Position numbers and translations under genes: made by a program. DNA of 13,088 bases from Funneliformis mosseae (taxonomy: Eukaryota; Glomeromycota; Glomeromycetes; Glomerales; Glomeraceae), in contig CAJVPP010002937.1 of NCBI GenBank assembly GCA_910592005.1, positions 1-13,088 on the forward strand, in the 5' to 3' direction. Positions within the stretch are counted from its first letter, which is position 1. The number at the start of each line of letters is the position of its first letter. Below the pieces are notes generated by a model. It saw only the letters and a program-made list of their open reading frames with translations. It was not told where the DNA came from and searched no databases. Of the stretch, positions 1-9,840 are shown one piece after another.

Positions 1-120
1 AATTATCCTAAATATAGATAAATAAATAATATATGATAAAAATATGATCTATTCCTTCTAAAATCACCCAAAAAATGATAACGTTAAAGAATAGAAATTA
101 GAACTATTATTATAAAATAT

Positions 121-420
121 TATAAAAAATAATAATAAAGATTAATTATAAAGAATAATAATATAAAAAACAAATTAATAATAATAATTGAAAAGAAAAG
201 AAAAAATAATAATAGGAATAAAAATAGAATTTAATGATGAAAAATGATGAAGAATTTAAAAATATTATGAAAACTAATTAATATGAAGAAAAATTTTGAA
301 AAAGAATAATATAATAAATAGTGAAGAAAGATATTATAAAATATTTAAAAAGAAAAAAATAAAGAAATAAATAATAGAAAAAATAATAATATAAACAAAG
401 AAGAAAAAATATATGATGAA
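121..420. repeat. Purine-rich, C-depleted AT tract
   Basis: On the plus strand I count 29 G against 3 C over these 300 bases, in runs of AATAAT, GAAGAA, GATGAA and AAAAGAAAAG. It could be a worn low-complexity region of a gene coding Asp, Glu, Asn and Lys on the plus strand (GAT/GAA drifting to AAT/AAA), or an expanded microsatellite. No frame stays open long enough to choose. Confidence 0.5.
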
Positions 421-1510
421 TATAAGATTTTTGAATAAATAAAAATTAATTTGTAAATAAATCATCTTAATAGTAAATAGCAGAAATGCATTAAGTAAGA
501 ATAACTTATAATAAATATTAAACTCAAAAATATCATATATTTGTAAACATAAGTTTTAATGTTTGTAACATGAATTAATACTAATAAATCATATAATTAT
601 AGTAATAAATTGCAGTTATATAAAATTTAAATTTTATTTATATAATAAAAATAAAAAACAATACAATAATTTGTTTTATTATTTTTTTTTTAATTAATAA
701 TATTTCTTTTCTAAATCTAAATAATATAAATAGAAAAAAGTAAAAAGTTAACTACAAAATAACATAAAGCTATAATTTATTATTATTAATATAATAATAG
801 TTATCAGACTATTACAAATATTATTAATTGCAGAATATTAATTATTTGTGAATATTATTTTAATTTTATAATAAAATATTAACTGAATTAATATATCATT
901 TTAAATATTTATCTTAATTCTAAATTTTTAATATAATTATCTTAAATAATTGTGGTAAATAATAAATTAAAACTTATCATCTATATACTATTAGAATATA
1001 ATAGCTTTAAAAGATAAAATGTTTTAACTAAAATAATTAAATAAGTTCTCTATTTAACTAGATTAAAAATTGTATTACATGAAAAATCAATTAATTTTAC
1101 TAGCAAATTTGAAAGTATGCCTTATATGATATTTGAAATACTAAAGTTAAATTTAAGTAGATTAATTAAAAGATTTATGAAATGATAAATTAATATTTTT
1201 TTAATTTTAACAAAATCACTCTAGTAGTGTGTAGTATAAATTAAAGGATGAATAAACTTTATTTATATTTTAACTACAATAAAATATAATATTATTTTTT
1301 ATAAATATATTATTATAGTTATAAGAAAACTAAATAATAATAACTGGTTTGCTTAACCTTACAAATCAAAATTATAATATTTTTTTAAGCAGAAAACAAT
1401 TTTTATATATTATCTTAGCTGGTTAAAATTTCAATCTTAATCCAATTGAGAATCTTTAAACTGAAAATAAAGTACCTAAATATATAAAAAATTAAAGATA
1501 GTATTATAAT

Positions 1511-1630
1511 TAGTTGCAATTATATAATACTTATTTGTTACTCATTAAACTAGTTGCAACTTAACTTTTATTAATATTGCAACTATTTGTAATTTTATAA
1601 TACTTATTTATCACTAATTACAAGTTGTAG
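1511..1630. repeat. Imperfect direct repeat, unit about 73 bp
   Basis: The motif ATAATACTTATTTGTTAC at 1524-1541 recurs as ATAATACTTATTTATCAC at 1597-1614, with only two differences, both transitions. The flanks also carry related AGTTGCAA, GTTGCAAC and ATTGCAAC words (1511-1520, 1551-1560, 1575-1583), some in inverted orientation. This may be the end of a worn transposon or a small tandem duplication. Confidence 0.45.
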
Positions 1631-2029
1631 TATTATTTTTATAAAAAATTTCTATCTAATCTTACTAATTTGACTGATATATTAAAATCTTAAAATATAC
1701 TATTAAAACTATTTAATATTATGTTACAATAAATTCAAATTGTGATTATAGCAAATAGTAACTAACTAAGTATTAGTTACTTAGTATTAAATATAAATCT
1801 TAATTAGCTTTAAATAAAATATTAATTAATTTTTTATTATTAATATTAAATAATTTTAAGCTTTACATTAAGTAAAAAAGTATGTAAAAACTTTATTCAC
1901 CTTTTATATAATAATAAAATAAAATAAAATATAGATATAAAAGATAATAAATAATAAAAATAATAAAAACATTTAAAAATAAAACTTATTCATTATTATA
2001 AATATAATAATTATTTATAATATCAAAAG

Positions 2030-2086
2030 AATCAAATAAATTTAAACAATCAAGTAAATCATATAAATTTAATTATTTATTTGATT
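2030..2086. repeat. 12-bp inverted repeat
   Basis: AATCAAATAAAT at 2030-2041 is matched exactly by its reverse complement ATTTATTTGATT at 2075-2086, with a 33-base spacer. In DNA this AT-rich a chance match is quite possible, so a role as hairpin or transposon end is only a suggestion. Confidence 0.3.
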
Positions 2087-3386
2087 TTTTAATATAGTAT
2101 TTTTATTGATTATTACTGTATATTATTACCTAATAATTCTTATATAATATTTTTTGTATTTATAGTAATATATATTCTAACATTAATATAATAAATAATA
2201 GAAAATATTAAATTATATTTAATTAATCTTCTTTATTAATCCTTACAAATTCTTATAAATTATATATAAATATACAATAAAAATAATAATTAATTTTAAA
2301 ATACTTTATATTATTTATATACTTATTTTTAAAATATGATTATAAAAATTTTTAGTTTTTTTTCTAATAATAATAATTTTTTTTTCTATATTTGTTTATA
2401 TAGATAAATGAGTTATTGTAATAAATTTATTTTAATCTTTAATATACAATAAGTAATTAAAAGTATTAATAAGTATCTTAACTTTAATTAGTTATAAATT
2501 AAAATTTTTTTAAACATTAATAATATTAAAATTTTTTAAAAAAATTTTTTATTAAACCTATAAATTTACTCTATTTAAATATGATAAAATTGTTAGACTT
2601 TATAAAAGTTTATATAATATTACAAATATTTCTAAAATTCTAAATATATATTATATAACATAGTTGATAAGTAGAAAAAGATGAATTAATATTATCCTTT
2701 TCTTAACCTGATAAATCACCTATTATAAATAATTGTAATTAATAGTATTTTTATTTGTTTGTTTAAAAAGGATAAATAGTAGTTTATTAAAGTTTTAATT
2801 GTAAATTTTAATAAATAAGCTTAAATCTGCAAATACTACTACTATCGCTATATATTATAATCTTTATGAATTAAACTAGGTTAAAATTAAAAATCTTTAG
2901 TTTCAGAATCAAATCATATCAAATATTTTTTTTGATATTAGAAAAGAAGAAATTGAAAAATAAATAGAAAAATATAATAAGTCTCAATATCTTTTATTTT
3001 AAAATAATTTAAAGAAAATATAATATTAATTGTTTTTTACTTACAGTTAAATAAGGCAGTTTTAATATAATAGTTTAAAATACTTTTATTAATAATAAAC
3101 TTGAACTATTAATAATTATTAGAGAAAATATTAATATAAAAATAAATACTTAAAAAACTTTACAAACCTTTTTTTACTATTTTATAAATCTTTTAATAAT
3201 GAAAGTATATATAATTTCTAGAATAATAATATATTTATATATAGAGTATATATTATAATTGAAAAATAAAAATTTAATTAATTTTTTTATGATTAATTTA
3301 GAACTTATATTTAAACTCAATTGAGCAAATATAAGATTATTTAAAAAGTTATATTTGTAAGTATAATTTAAAATCAAAATCTATTG

Positions 3387-3456
3387 AAAAACTAATTTTA
3401 ATATTATAAGAAAAGTGGATAAAAATTGATTTAATTTTTTAAAAAAATTAGTTTTT
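3387..3456. repeat. 13-bp inverted repeat with inner palindrome
   Basis: AAAAACTAATTTT (3387-3399) pairs with AAAATTAGTTTTT (3444-3456). Between the arms lies a second near-palindrome of T-run then A-run near 3435-3447, so the whole could fold as a hairpin. Low sequence complexity limits confidence. It could be the remnant of a tiny foldback element. Confidence 0.3.
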
Positions 3457-4159
3457 AGTATATTTAAAAAGATTATATATTATAATTAAAAATAATAATA
3501 TATTTAAAAAATTTATAATCTTAGGATTTTAGTAATATATAATTTATTTTATAATTTTAGAATTCAAATTTAAAATAATTAAAATAATTATTATAAATAT
3601 AATTTTATACTTATTAGGTAATTTGTATTTAAGCAAAACTATTATATATAAATTAATTAACTTACCTATTTTTCAGCTTTATATCTAATATTATATTTAG
3701 ATAAATTTTTAAATGATTTTTTAAAATCTAATGATATATTTTTCTATTATTCTATATTATTATGCCAATTTCTTTTTATAAAGATTTTGATAAAATAAAG
3801 ATATAAAAATATTTAGTCATCTTTAAAAAATTGATTAACTATAATTTAAATATATATAATATAATATTTTCAAAAATATATATATAATATCAATTAAAAA
3901 TAATCTTAAAAAATTAAAAGAAAGTAATTTAAAAAGAATATATTTTTCTTTTATTTCTATAAATAAAAAATAATCTTATATAATAAAAAAATACTTGTAT
4001 AGTGATAATATTTATATTATATATAAAATAATTAAATAATATAACATTATATAATATTTTAAAAAGAAAATCTTATTTACTAGTAAAATTCAAATTTAAG
4101 TCTTAAAATTAGTTACATAAGTTTTTTTTTGAAATTTATATACTATTATATAATTGCTT

Positions 4160-4269
4160 CTGTTACTTTGTAATAGAAGTTAATAAAACTTATTTTTATT
4201 AAATAATATAATTTTCTTTTTTAGAAAATTTGTAATATTTTGTGATTTACTTCTATTGTAAAATAACAG
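4160..4269. repeat. MITE-like inverted repeat pair
   Basis: The 21-base segment at 4160-4180 (begins CTGTTACTTTG) returns in inverted orientation at 4249-4269. The arms differ at three positions, all transitions. The left segment is also itself nearly palindromic (CTTCTGTTAC then TTT then GTAATAGAAG). Total span is about 110 bp. Size, paired ends and transition-only divergence fit a small non-autonomous transposon or foldback element. I see no convincing target duplication. Confidence 0.45.
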
Positions 4270-4613
4270 ATTAATAGTTAATTTATAATAAAATAAAATA
4301 TATAAAAATTTGTAATTATTATTATTTATATTTATTATATTTTTTAACTAATATTTCTTTATTTTTAAAAATTGATTAACTTTTATTTCATTAATATATA
4401 AAAGCTATTTGTATAATTTTTTTAATATACTTGATTTTAAATTAGAAGAAAATAAATATGTTTATATTTTGTAAGTAAATTTCTTAAATTTCATAAAATC
4501 TACAATCCAAATATAAATTATAGTCTATAATATTCATAACTTATAAGGGCTGAATTATTATTAATCTATACAAACATATATTGCATGTAATATAAATTTA
4601 CTTTTAGTATATA

Positions 4614-4647
4614 CAATGTCTGATAAGAAGTCATTGATCACGTAATT
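4614..4647 (+). repeat. Tc1 left terminal inverted repeat
   Basis: Begins CAATGTCTGATAAGAAGTCA and follows a TA. Over its first 30 bases it matches the reverse complement of the right repeat at 18 positions. Eleven of the 12 mismatches are transitions (C/T or G/A) and one is a transversion. A start of CAGTGTC, common in Tc1-like elements, is the likely unmutated form. Confidence 0.75.
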
Positions 4648-4785
4648 ATTAATCATTATATATTTAGCTTTAAAACCTGTTATGTTAACCATTTTCTTAT
4701 TAATATATTTCTAGTTTTTTATCATGTATTACTAAAACCTTTCTTATTTAAACATGATTTTTATAAAAAAAAATTTTTTATTTTT

Positions 4786-5779
4786 GAACATGATGAAATT
4801 ATTGGTACTTAAAAGGTAAAATAAGTAAAAGAAAGGTTAGTAAAGCTTTAAACTATGCTTAAAGTACTATTCATAATATTATTCTACTTTTAAAAATTGT
4901 AGATATAAAATATTTCCTCTTAAAATTAATAGATTGCCTATAATAACTGAAAAAGATAATCATTATTTAATAAGAATTCTTAAAGAAAATAGAAAAATAA
5001 ACCTTTAAGAATTACATAAAGAATTTGTCAATTCTACTTTAACAAATTTTAGTAAAAACTTTAAGCATTTATCTTCATGAATAAGATTTCTATGATCAAA
5101 TTAGTGTAAAAATACCTTTCGTAAGTAAAAAATAAGCAAAAAAGGCTTACCTAAATTAAAAATAAAAAGAGTGGATAAATTAATAGAAAACTGTCATTTT
5201 AGTGATCAATTCAAGTTTGAAGTATTTAGAGAAAATAGTAAAAAATAGGTTTAAAGGTAGCATCATGAAAAATATAATATAAAGTATTTAATTTTTACAG
5301 TAAAGTCAAATCAATAAGGAGTAATGGTATAAGGATATTTTCTAAAATATAATCTTAGTTTATTAGTAAAATTAGAGAGAGGTAATAGTTGCATTATATA
5401 AAAAAATTTTAAAAAATAATTTAAATTCTATTTATAGAGAATTTAGATAATCAGAAGAATTATTTTTTCAAGAGGATAACGCTTCTATACATACTGCAAA
5501 TATTATTAAAAGTTGAAAAATGAAATATAAAGTGAATAGTATTCCTTAGTCTATACAGAATCTGAATCTTAATCTGATAGAAAATTTATGAGATGAATTA
5601 TAAAGGCAGATGTAAGCATATACTTTATTACCAAAAACAAGAAAGATTTATAGAAAATACTTTAAGAAGTGTAGTCAAATTTTGATATTAATAAATATCA
5701 AAATCTTATTAATAGCATGTCTTTTCGAATTACTGCTGTTACAAAAAGTAAAGATTATTTAACAAATATTAATAAATAG
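4786..5779 (+). pseudogene. Tc1-like DDE transposase, inactivated
   Basis: This would encode the transposase that binds the terminal repeats and cuts and joins DNA in the nucleus. Visible in order: an EHDEIIGT start-like segment (4786), a helix-turn-helix block KGKISKRKVSKALNYA then STIHNII (from 4812), a linker ITEKDNHYLIRILKENRK (about 4943), ELHKEFVNSTLTNFS, and the catalytic domain. The catalytic residues survive: Asp in FSDQFKFE (codon 5204), Asp in FQEDNASIHTA (codon 5475) and Glu in LIENL (codon 5580). The last two lie in one frame with 34 residues between them, the DD34E spacing of Tc1 transposases. The C-terminus has YQNLINSMSFRITAV. About 330 codons is the normal length. Frame changes fall near 4812, 4930 and between 5390 and 5450. 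Stops replace expected Trp, Gln and Arg. The motif QSPDLNPIEN appears as QNLNLNLIEN, explained by C-to-T and G-to-A changes alone. It cannot make a working enzyme. Confidence 0.92.
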
Positions 5780-5863
5780 TAAAGTTTTTAAAATTTTTTA
5801 TTAAATTTAATGCAGTAATGATTAAGTAATTTAAATTTAAAAATTTGCATTAAAATTAATCAG

Positions 5864-5897
5864 CATCATGTGACTAGTGATTTATTGCTAGATATTA
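5864..5897 (-). repeat. Tc1 right terminal inverted repeat
   Basis: Read on the minus strand it begins TAATATCTAGCAATAAATCA, then CTAGTCACAT, against TTGATCACGT in the left repeat. Places where one arm has TGA and the other TAG suggest a TGG ancestor hit at different bases in the two arms. A TA follows at 5898-5899. Confidence 0.75.
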
Positions 5898-5899
5898 TA

Positions 5900-6700
5900 T
5901 ATCATAATAAGTAATACCTTCTATAATTATATAATTAAATTTTTATTTATTTTACAAATAAAAAACAAATTAAATAAATATTTACTTTTTAATTCTTTTA
6001 TTTTATCAATAATAGTTTAAAATATATTAAAATTATTTAGTTAATTAGATTTAAAAATTAAAAAAATATTATTAAATTTTCTTTTATAACTCAAGATCTA
6101 AATTATTTATATAATTAAAAAAATTTGTATTTTTCTATCATGTTTAGTTTATCTTATATAAATGATTTACATTTGTGCTATATTATACTTTATGTCACAA
6201 AGTTATTTGTTATTTTACAATCTATCTGAGAGTCTTATTTACTTTTAATTTACAATAATAATAATAAAATTGAATTTATTTATTAATTAAAAATCAATAA
6301 TAAGACAGTTTATTTTATTAGAATAATAATAATGATTATAAAAATATATATCTTTATTGATGCTTTGATATTTGAATAATAGATTCAATATTGTAAATTT
6401 ATATTAATAATAAAAAAAACTTTTTAATCTATAAATTTTTTCTTTTGCAATTATATTATATGTATTAAAAATTCTTCTCCTTAAAATTATTATATGTTGT
6501 ATGTATGTGTTAAGAATTCATTATATATTCACTTCATAATTTAGATTTTCTTTTTTAATCTGCTATTTTGCTTTATATCATATATTACTCACATGAACTT
6601 TTGTTAAAAAGCAATACTTCTGAATAATACTATTCTTTTAATATAATGTTTTAGAATAATGTATTATATTATTTATCATTTAATTTTATTAAATTTTCTA
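5900..6700. other. AT-rich spacer, nothing recognised
   Basis: I see no gene, RNA or clear repeat here. Stops are frequent in every frame and no CpG is present. The piece lies between the Tc1 element and a short plus-strand coding relic. Confidence 0.5.
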
Positions 6701-6701
6701 T

Positions 6702-6937
6702 CAAATTATAGAATAATATAAAAGAAGATTATATAATAAAAGATTAATCTACTATAGAAAAAAGAAAGATAAGTAAAATGTATCAAGATTTGAGAAGAAT
6801 AGATCAAATCTGTTCTTATTGAGAGTCAAATTTTAGATAGATGAGAAAATTCATAATAGAAGCTATGTTGTTATAATCAGATTTTCTTATAGTCAATTAT
6901 ATGTTATATTTTTACAAATTATTCATATAAAAATATC
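6702..6937 (+). pseudogene. Short coding relic, unidentified
   Basis: One plus-strand frame has few stops and a protein-like mix of residues: KEDYIIKD, a stop, STIEKRKISK, MYQDLRRIDQICSY (ATG at 6778), a stop, ESNFR, a stop, MRKFIIEAMLL. It is rich in charged, helix-forming residues, unlike the N/I/K/Y strings typical of noncoding DNA here. All three inner stops sit before or after aromatic or charged residues where a Trp or Gln codon is plausible (TGA twice for TGG-type sites). I do not recognise the family. An overlapping frame is also open for about 50 codons, which lowers certainty about which frame was coding. Confidence 0.3.
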
Positions 6938-7299
6938 AAAGTTCTTATTGATTAGAAAACTCTTAAAGCTATTAGATAAGAAATGTAATTTATAAAGAAG
7001 TTTTTGTATAGTCATATTAAATTATTATTTTTTATTTTAATTTTTTTTATCGATATTATAAATAAATTTTTTAATTATATAGATTATCTGATTTTATTTG
7101 CATCATCTTTAAAATTTAATATAAAGTAATAAACTACAACTAATTATTAATTAAAAAATTAATACAATTATTAGTTTTTTATTTAAATATATTTATTATA
7201 TAATACTATAAATACAATATCACATTTATTTTAAATAATTATTTTTTATATATTTTTATCAAAATAATTTTAAATTTTTAAATTCAATCTTCTTATCAA

Positions 7300-7970
7300 T
7301 AAGATATTTAGTTCAATAAAGTAGTTTTTCTATTTTATTTTATTATTATATTGAATCTTTAATCTTTTTTAAATAAAAAAATATAATATCAATTTTTTTT
7401 TGATTTATTATTAGAATTATATTTTAATAATTTATATTTCTTTTAATATTTTTAATCTTATATACAATTTTTATTAACAAATTATTTAATAATATCATTT
7501 TATATTACTACTATAAAATTATATAATAATTTTATGTAAAAGTTTAAAATCTTTTATAATTTTTTACTTAATCTTTTTTCAATATTAACTTGTATTTTAT
7601 TATCTATATCTTTATTTTTATTATCATTTTTATTATCTTTATTATTATTATCTTTTTATTTTTATCATCAGTTTCATTATCAATATTATAATCTTTATAT
7701 TTAAAATATTATCTTTTTCTTTTTTTATATTTTCTTTCTATATTTGTATATTAATTGTTTATATTATTTAAATATTTCTTTAAATTTATTAATTAATATA
7801 TAAGATAATAAGTAAATTATAATTTATAAGATTTATTATATTATTTTTTAAATTTATATTTATATCTTTTTCTTTATTTTTTCTTTTTTCTTACTATTAC
7901 TTAATTCCTTTTCTATTAATATCTGATATTTTTTTTAATATTATAATAAGTATCTTTTATTATAAAATTA
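7300..7970. repeat. Pyrimidine-rich, G-depleted tract
   Basis: The plus strand is almost free of G (2 G against 18 C at 7561-7740; none at 7861-7920), with imperfect TTATTATC and TCTTTTT runs. Read on the minus strand, part of it gives acidic and Asn/Lys-rich strings such as NIDNETDDKNKK and, one base shifted, DNNNKDNKNDNKNKD (about 7600-7700), then KRLSK. It may be a worn low-complexity acidic segment of a minus-strand gene or simply an expanded microsatellite. It mirrors the purine-rich tract at the left end. Confidence 0.45.
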
Positions 7971-8099
7971 TTATTTGAATAATTTTTTAAATAAAATAAA
8001 TTTTTACATAAATGTAAGTTTTCACTTATTTTATAAAAATTAATTAAAAATTAAAAAAAAATGTTTTGTAGTTAAAAATTTAAAATGTATAAGTAATAA

Positions 8100-8400
8100 A
8101 TTACAATATACTATACTCTGATCAAATCACATATACATAAACAATTGCTTACACTAATCACTTTTGCTAACTAGTATTAATATAAGATTATGTTTTTTGC
8201 GATACAGATAGCAAATTTTTTATTAATTCATTCTATGTTTACTTATCTTCCAATTTTACAACTCTGATTTTAAGCTCAAAATTTTCAGCCATAATTTTAT
8301 TATTCTTAGCTTTAATTTTATTATTCTCAAACTCAATCCTGATAATGCATATTTCAATAAATCAGCCAATCTGAAATCATGTATTTCAGATTGTATACTT
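8100..8400 (-). pseudogene. Coiled-coil protein relic
   Basis: From 8340 downward the frame reads RIEFENNKIKAKNNKIM then AENFELKIRVVKLEDK, followed by stops among TQNELIKN, LLSVSQKT and SYINTS. Hydrophobic residues fall at regular 3-4 spacing between E, N and K, the pattern of a parallel coiled coil. From memory, Rhizophagus genomes encode many proteins with ExENAxLKAxxAELxxRVxKLEQKQ-type coils followed by a Gln/Ser/Pro-rich tail, and this fits that style after loss of Gln (CAA/CAG to TAA/TAG) and Pro codons. The role of those proteins is unknown to me. No intact start is visible. It lies downstream of the TLRNI-family block on the same strand, probably as a separate gene. Confidence 0.6.
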
Positions 8401-8582
8401 ATATAATATATTATTAGTATGTTAATATTTAAAAATAAAAAAATGTGATTTTTCTTTATGGCCTGTAAGTGAAATTTGCCAAGAAAAGTTTTTTATTAAT
8501 ACATGCAAAAATAAATACAAAAGTTCAGAAACTTGCTTGTAATACATGATATTTTTATAATAAATATATGAAAAAATCTATA
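8401..8582. other. Spacer between two minus-strand relics
   Basis: No coding frame is apparent. On the minus strand a pyrimidine stretch followed by ACTTACAG (about 8465-8472) resembles a fungal 3' splice acceptor, so an intron or 5' leader of the coiled-coil relic is possible but unproven. Confidence 0.25.
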
Positions 8583-9840
8583 TTAGCTAATTATTATATG
8601 GTGATATAGAAACAATAAGACTTGGATTAACATTTTAGGACAGATGAGAGGTAATTAATCTAATGCCTGCATTAGTAAACTCTTATTTACAATTATAATA
8701 TTTCTCAAAGTTAAAAAATATGCATAAAAGACTTAACTTATAATATATTACTTAGTGATAGAGGGATTTCTATATGATCAATATAAAAATATCATAGTAT
8801 ACTTGTCAAATTTTTTACAAGAATATTTAAGTATATAACTGAACTAGCAACTTGAATTCTTACTATATTAAATTGATTACCAGTTGACCTACATAAGGCA
8901 CTAATAAAACTAGCTCCATCCAGTATCTCTTTTCATAACTTTACATTATTAACATCTTTTTTAGTTTCATTACAAATGATATGTGAAGATTCAGTATAAA
9001 TTAATTCAAAAATTTTATCATCCTGTTTTATTAATCCTATAATATTAGGCTTCTTTTCCATCTGCTTTTTGATTACTTCTTAATTTCTTTGAGTTTTACT
9101 TACTAAATTTTAATGCTTAGCTCTATAATATAACAAAAATAAATTATATAAGTATTTTATATCTTACATGATTTTATCAGTTTTTTTACTCTTAAGCAGT
9201 TATATCTATTTGGAAGATTCATCAAACTTACTTGAAGTAATAGAACTATAATATTTATAACTTAAGTCCCTTCACTTTATTCACTAAGGGATATACTTAT
9301 AGCAAATATCAGATTACTCTATATCTTGCCATTAGTGAAAAAGAATATATTGAATATTATGATTATTTACATAAAAAATGGTGAAAGTACTTATAACACA
9401 ACTAAAATATATTTCGCAACTTTTATTAAATCAAATTTATTCTCTTTTCAAGATTTATTATATAAAATATTTTTAGTCATTCTTGAAATAACTGATTTGT
9501 TGAAATTTTCAATGAATGAATTACACTTAACCACAATCAAAATGGAAAGATTACATTTTATTTTCTCACATAGTTTCTAGTTTAGAAAAATTGAATAGAT
9601 ATAATCAATATTAAGAAAATTCACTTAAACACTCTCTTACAGATTAGTTAGGTATGACTAGTCAGGAAAGATTATTCTTAGACATTTTTCTCTATCACTA
9701 GACATAATTATATTGAATATACAATAATTTCTTATCATAAAGACATATTTCTGCCTGCGCTTAAAAGTATTTATCATTTTGAATTATTATTAAAAATTAT
9801 ACTTATCTCTAGATCTTATCATATAAGTTGTAAGATGTTG
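8583..9840 (-). pseudogene. TLRNI-family protein relic (Rhizophagus-type)
   Basis: Visible in order on the minus strand: MINTFKRRQKYVFMI (about 9777), MSSDREKCLRIIFPD (ATG at 9705), FNKSVISRMTKNILYNKS, then after a frame change TSSKFDESSK (9238), YYRAKHxNLVSK, KKPNIIGLIKQDDKIFELIY followed by TESSHIICNETKK (9061-8970), ILDGASFISALCRSTGNQFN (about 8925), HIEIPLSLSNIL, and after a one-base change TLRNIIIVNKSLLMQALD (8711-8655). I recall a large Rhizophagus family with PDxMGLxxxxGKIYELMYxECS, LWRExxDGxxF, GNQFxxVGxQVA, HxxEIPL and LLTLRNIxIVNKSLL; the agreement along about 170 codons is strong. Its biochemical role is unknown to me. The PD...(E)LxYxE pattern faintly recalls PD-(D/E)XK nucleases, which is only a guess. 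About eight stops interrupt the best frame, at sites fitting Trp, Gln or Arg. A tail to 8583 gives CPKMLIQVLLFLYHH. How far upstream the same gene reaches is unclear. Confidence 0.75.

Larger units (their letters stand above)
1..4611. other. Extremely AT-rich gene-free block
   Basis: I find no supportable gene, tRNA or rRNA in these 4.6 kb on either strand. G+C is very low (3 of 60 bases at 121-180) and CpG is nearly absent, with single cases near 66 and 2846. Stop codons are dense in all six frames. The only long ATG frame, minus strand 3177-3377, is almost entirely I, N, K, F, Y and L and is what such composition yields by chance. The block holds short inverted repeats, one duplicated motif and a purine-rich strand tract, listed separately. 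It is probably decayed repeat DNA, but no parent element can be recognised. Confidence 0.7.
4612..5899 (+). mobile_element. Decayed complete Tc1/mariner element
   Basis: A cut-and-paste DNA transposon of about 1,284 bp (4614-5897) bounded by the TA dinucleotide expected as target duplication (4612-4613 and 5898-5899). Both inverted terminal repeats can be aligned. One transposase pseudogene lies inside on the plus strand, giving the usual one-gene Tc1 layout and size. It is inactive: the transposase carries many stops and at least two frame changes. Four of the roughly seven CpG in the first 8 kb lie inside it, so it may have arrived later than the surrounding AT-rich DNA. The boundary call rests on the repeat alignment and could be off by a few bases. 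Confidence 0.85.

Noticed and set aside
3177..3377. 66-codon minus-strand ATG frame
   Set aside because: Composition is almost only I, N, K, F, Y and L, no motif is visible, and it lies in the most AT-rich part, where such frames arise by chance.
7560..7700. CRISPR-like or satellite array in the TTATTATC-rich stretch
   Set aside because: The units vary in length and sequence, with no constant repeat and spacer pattern. It is simple low-complexity DNA.
9326..9580. 84-codon plus-strand ATG frame
   Set aside because: It lies antisense to the minus-strand TLRNI-family relic, whose minus frames carry recognisable order and motifs. The plus frame shows none and is best explained as its shadow.
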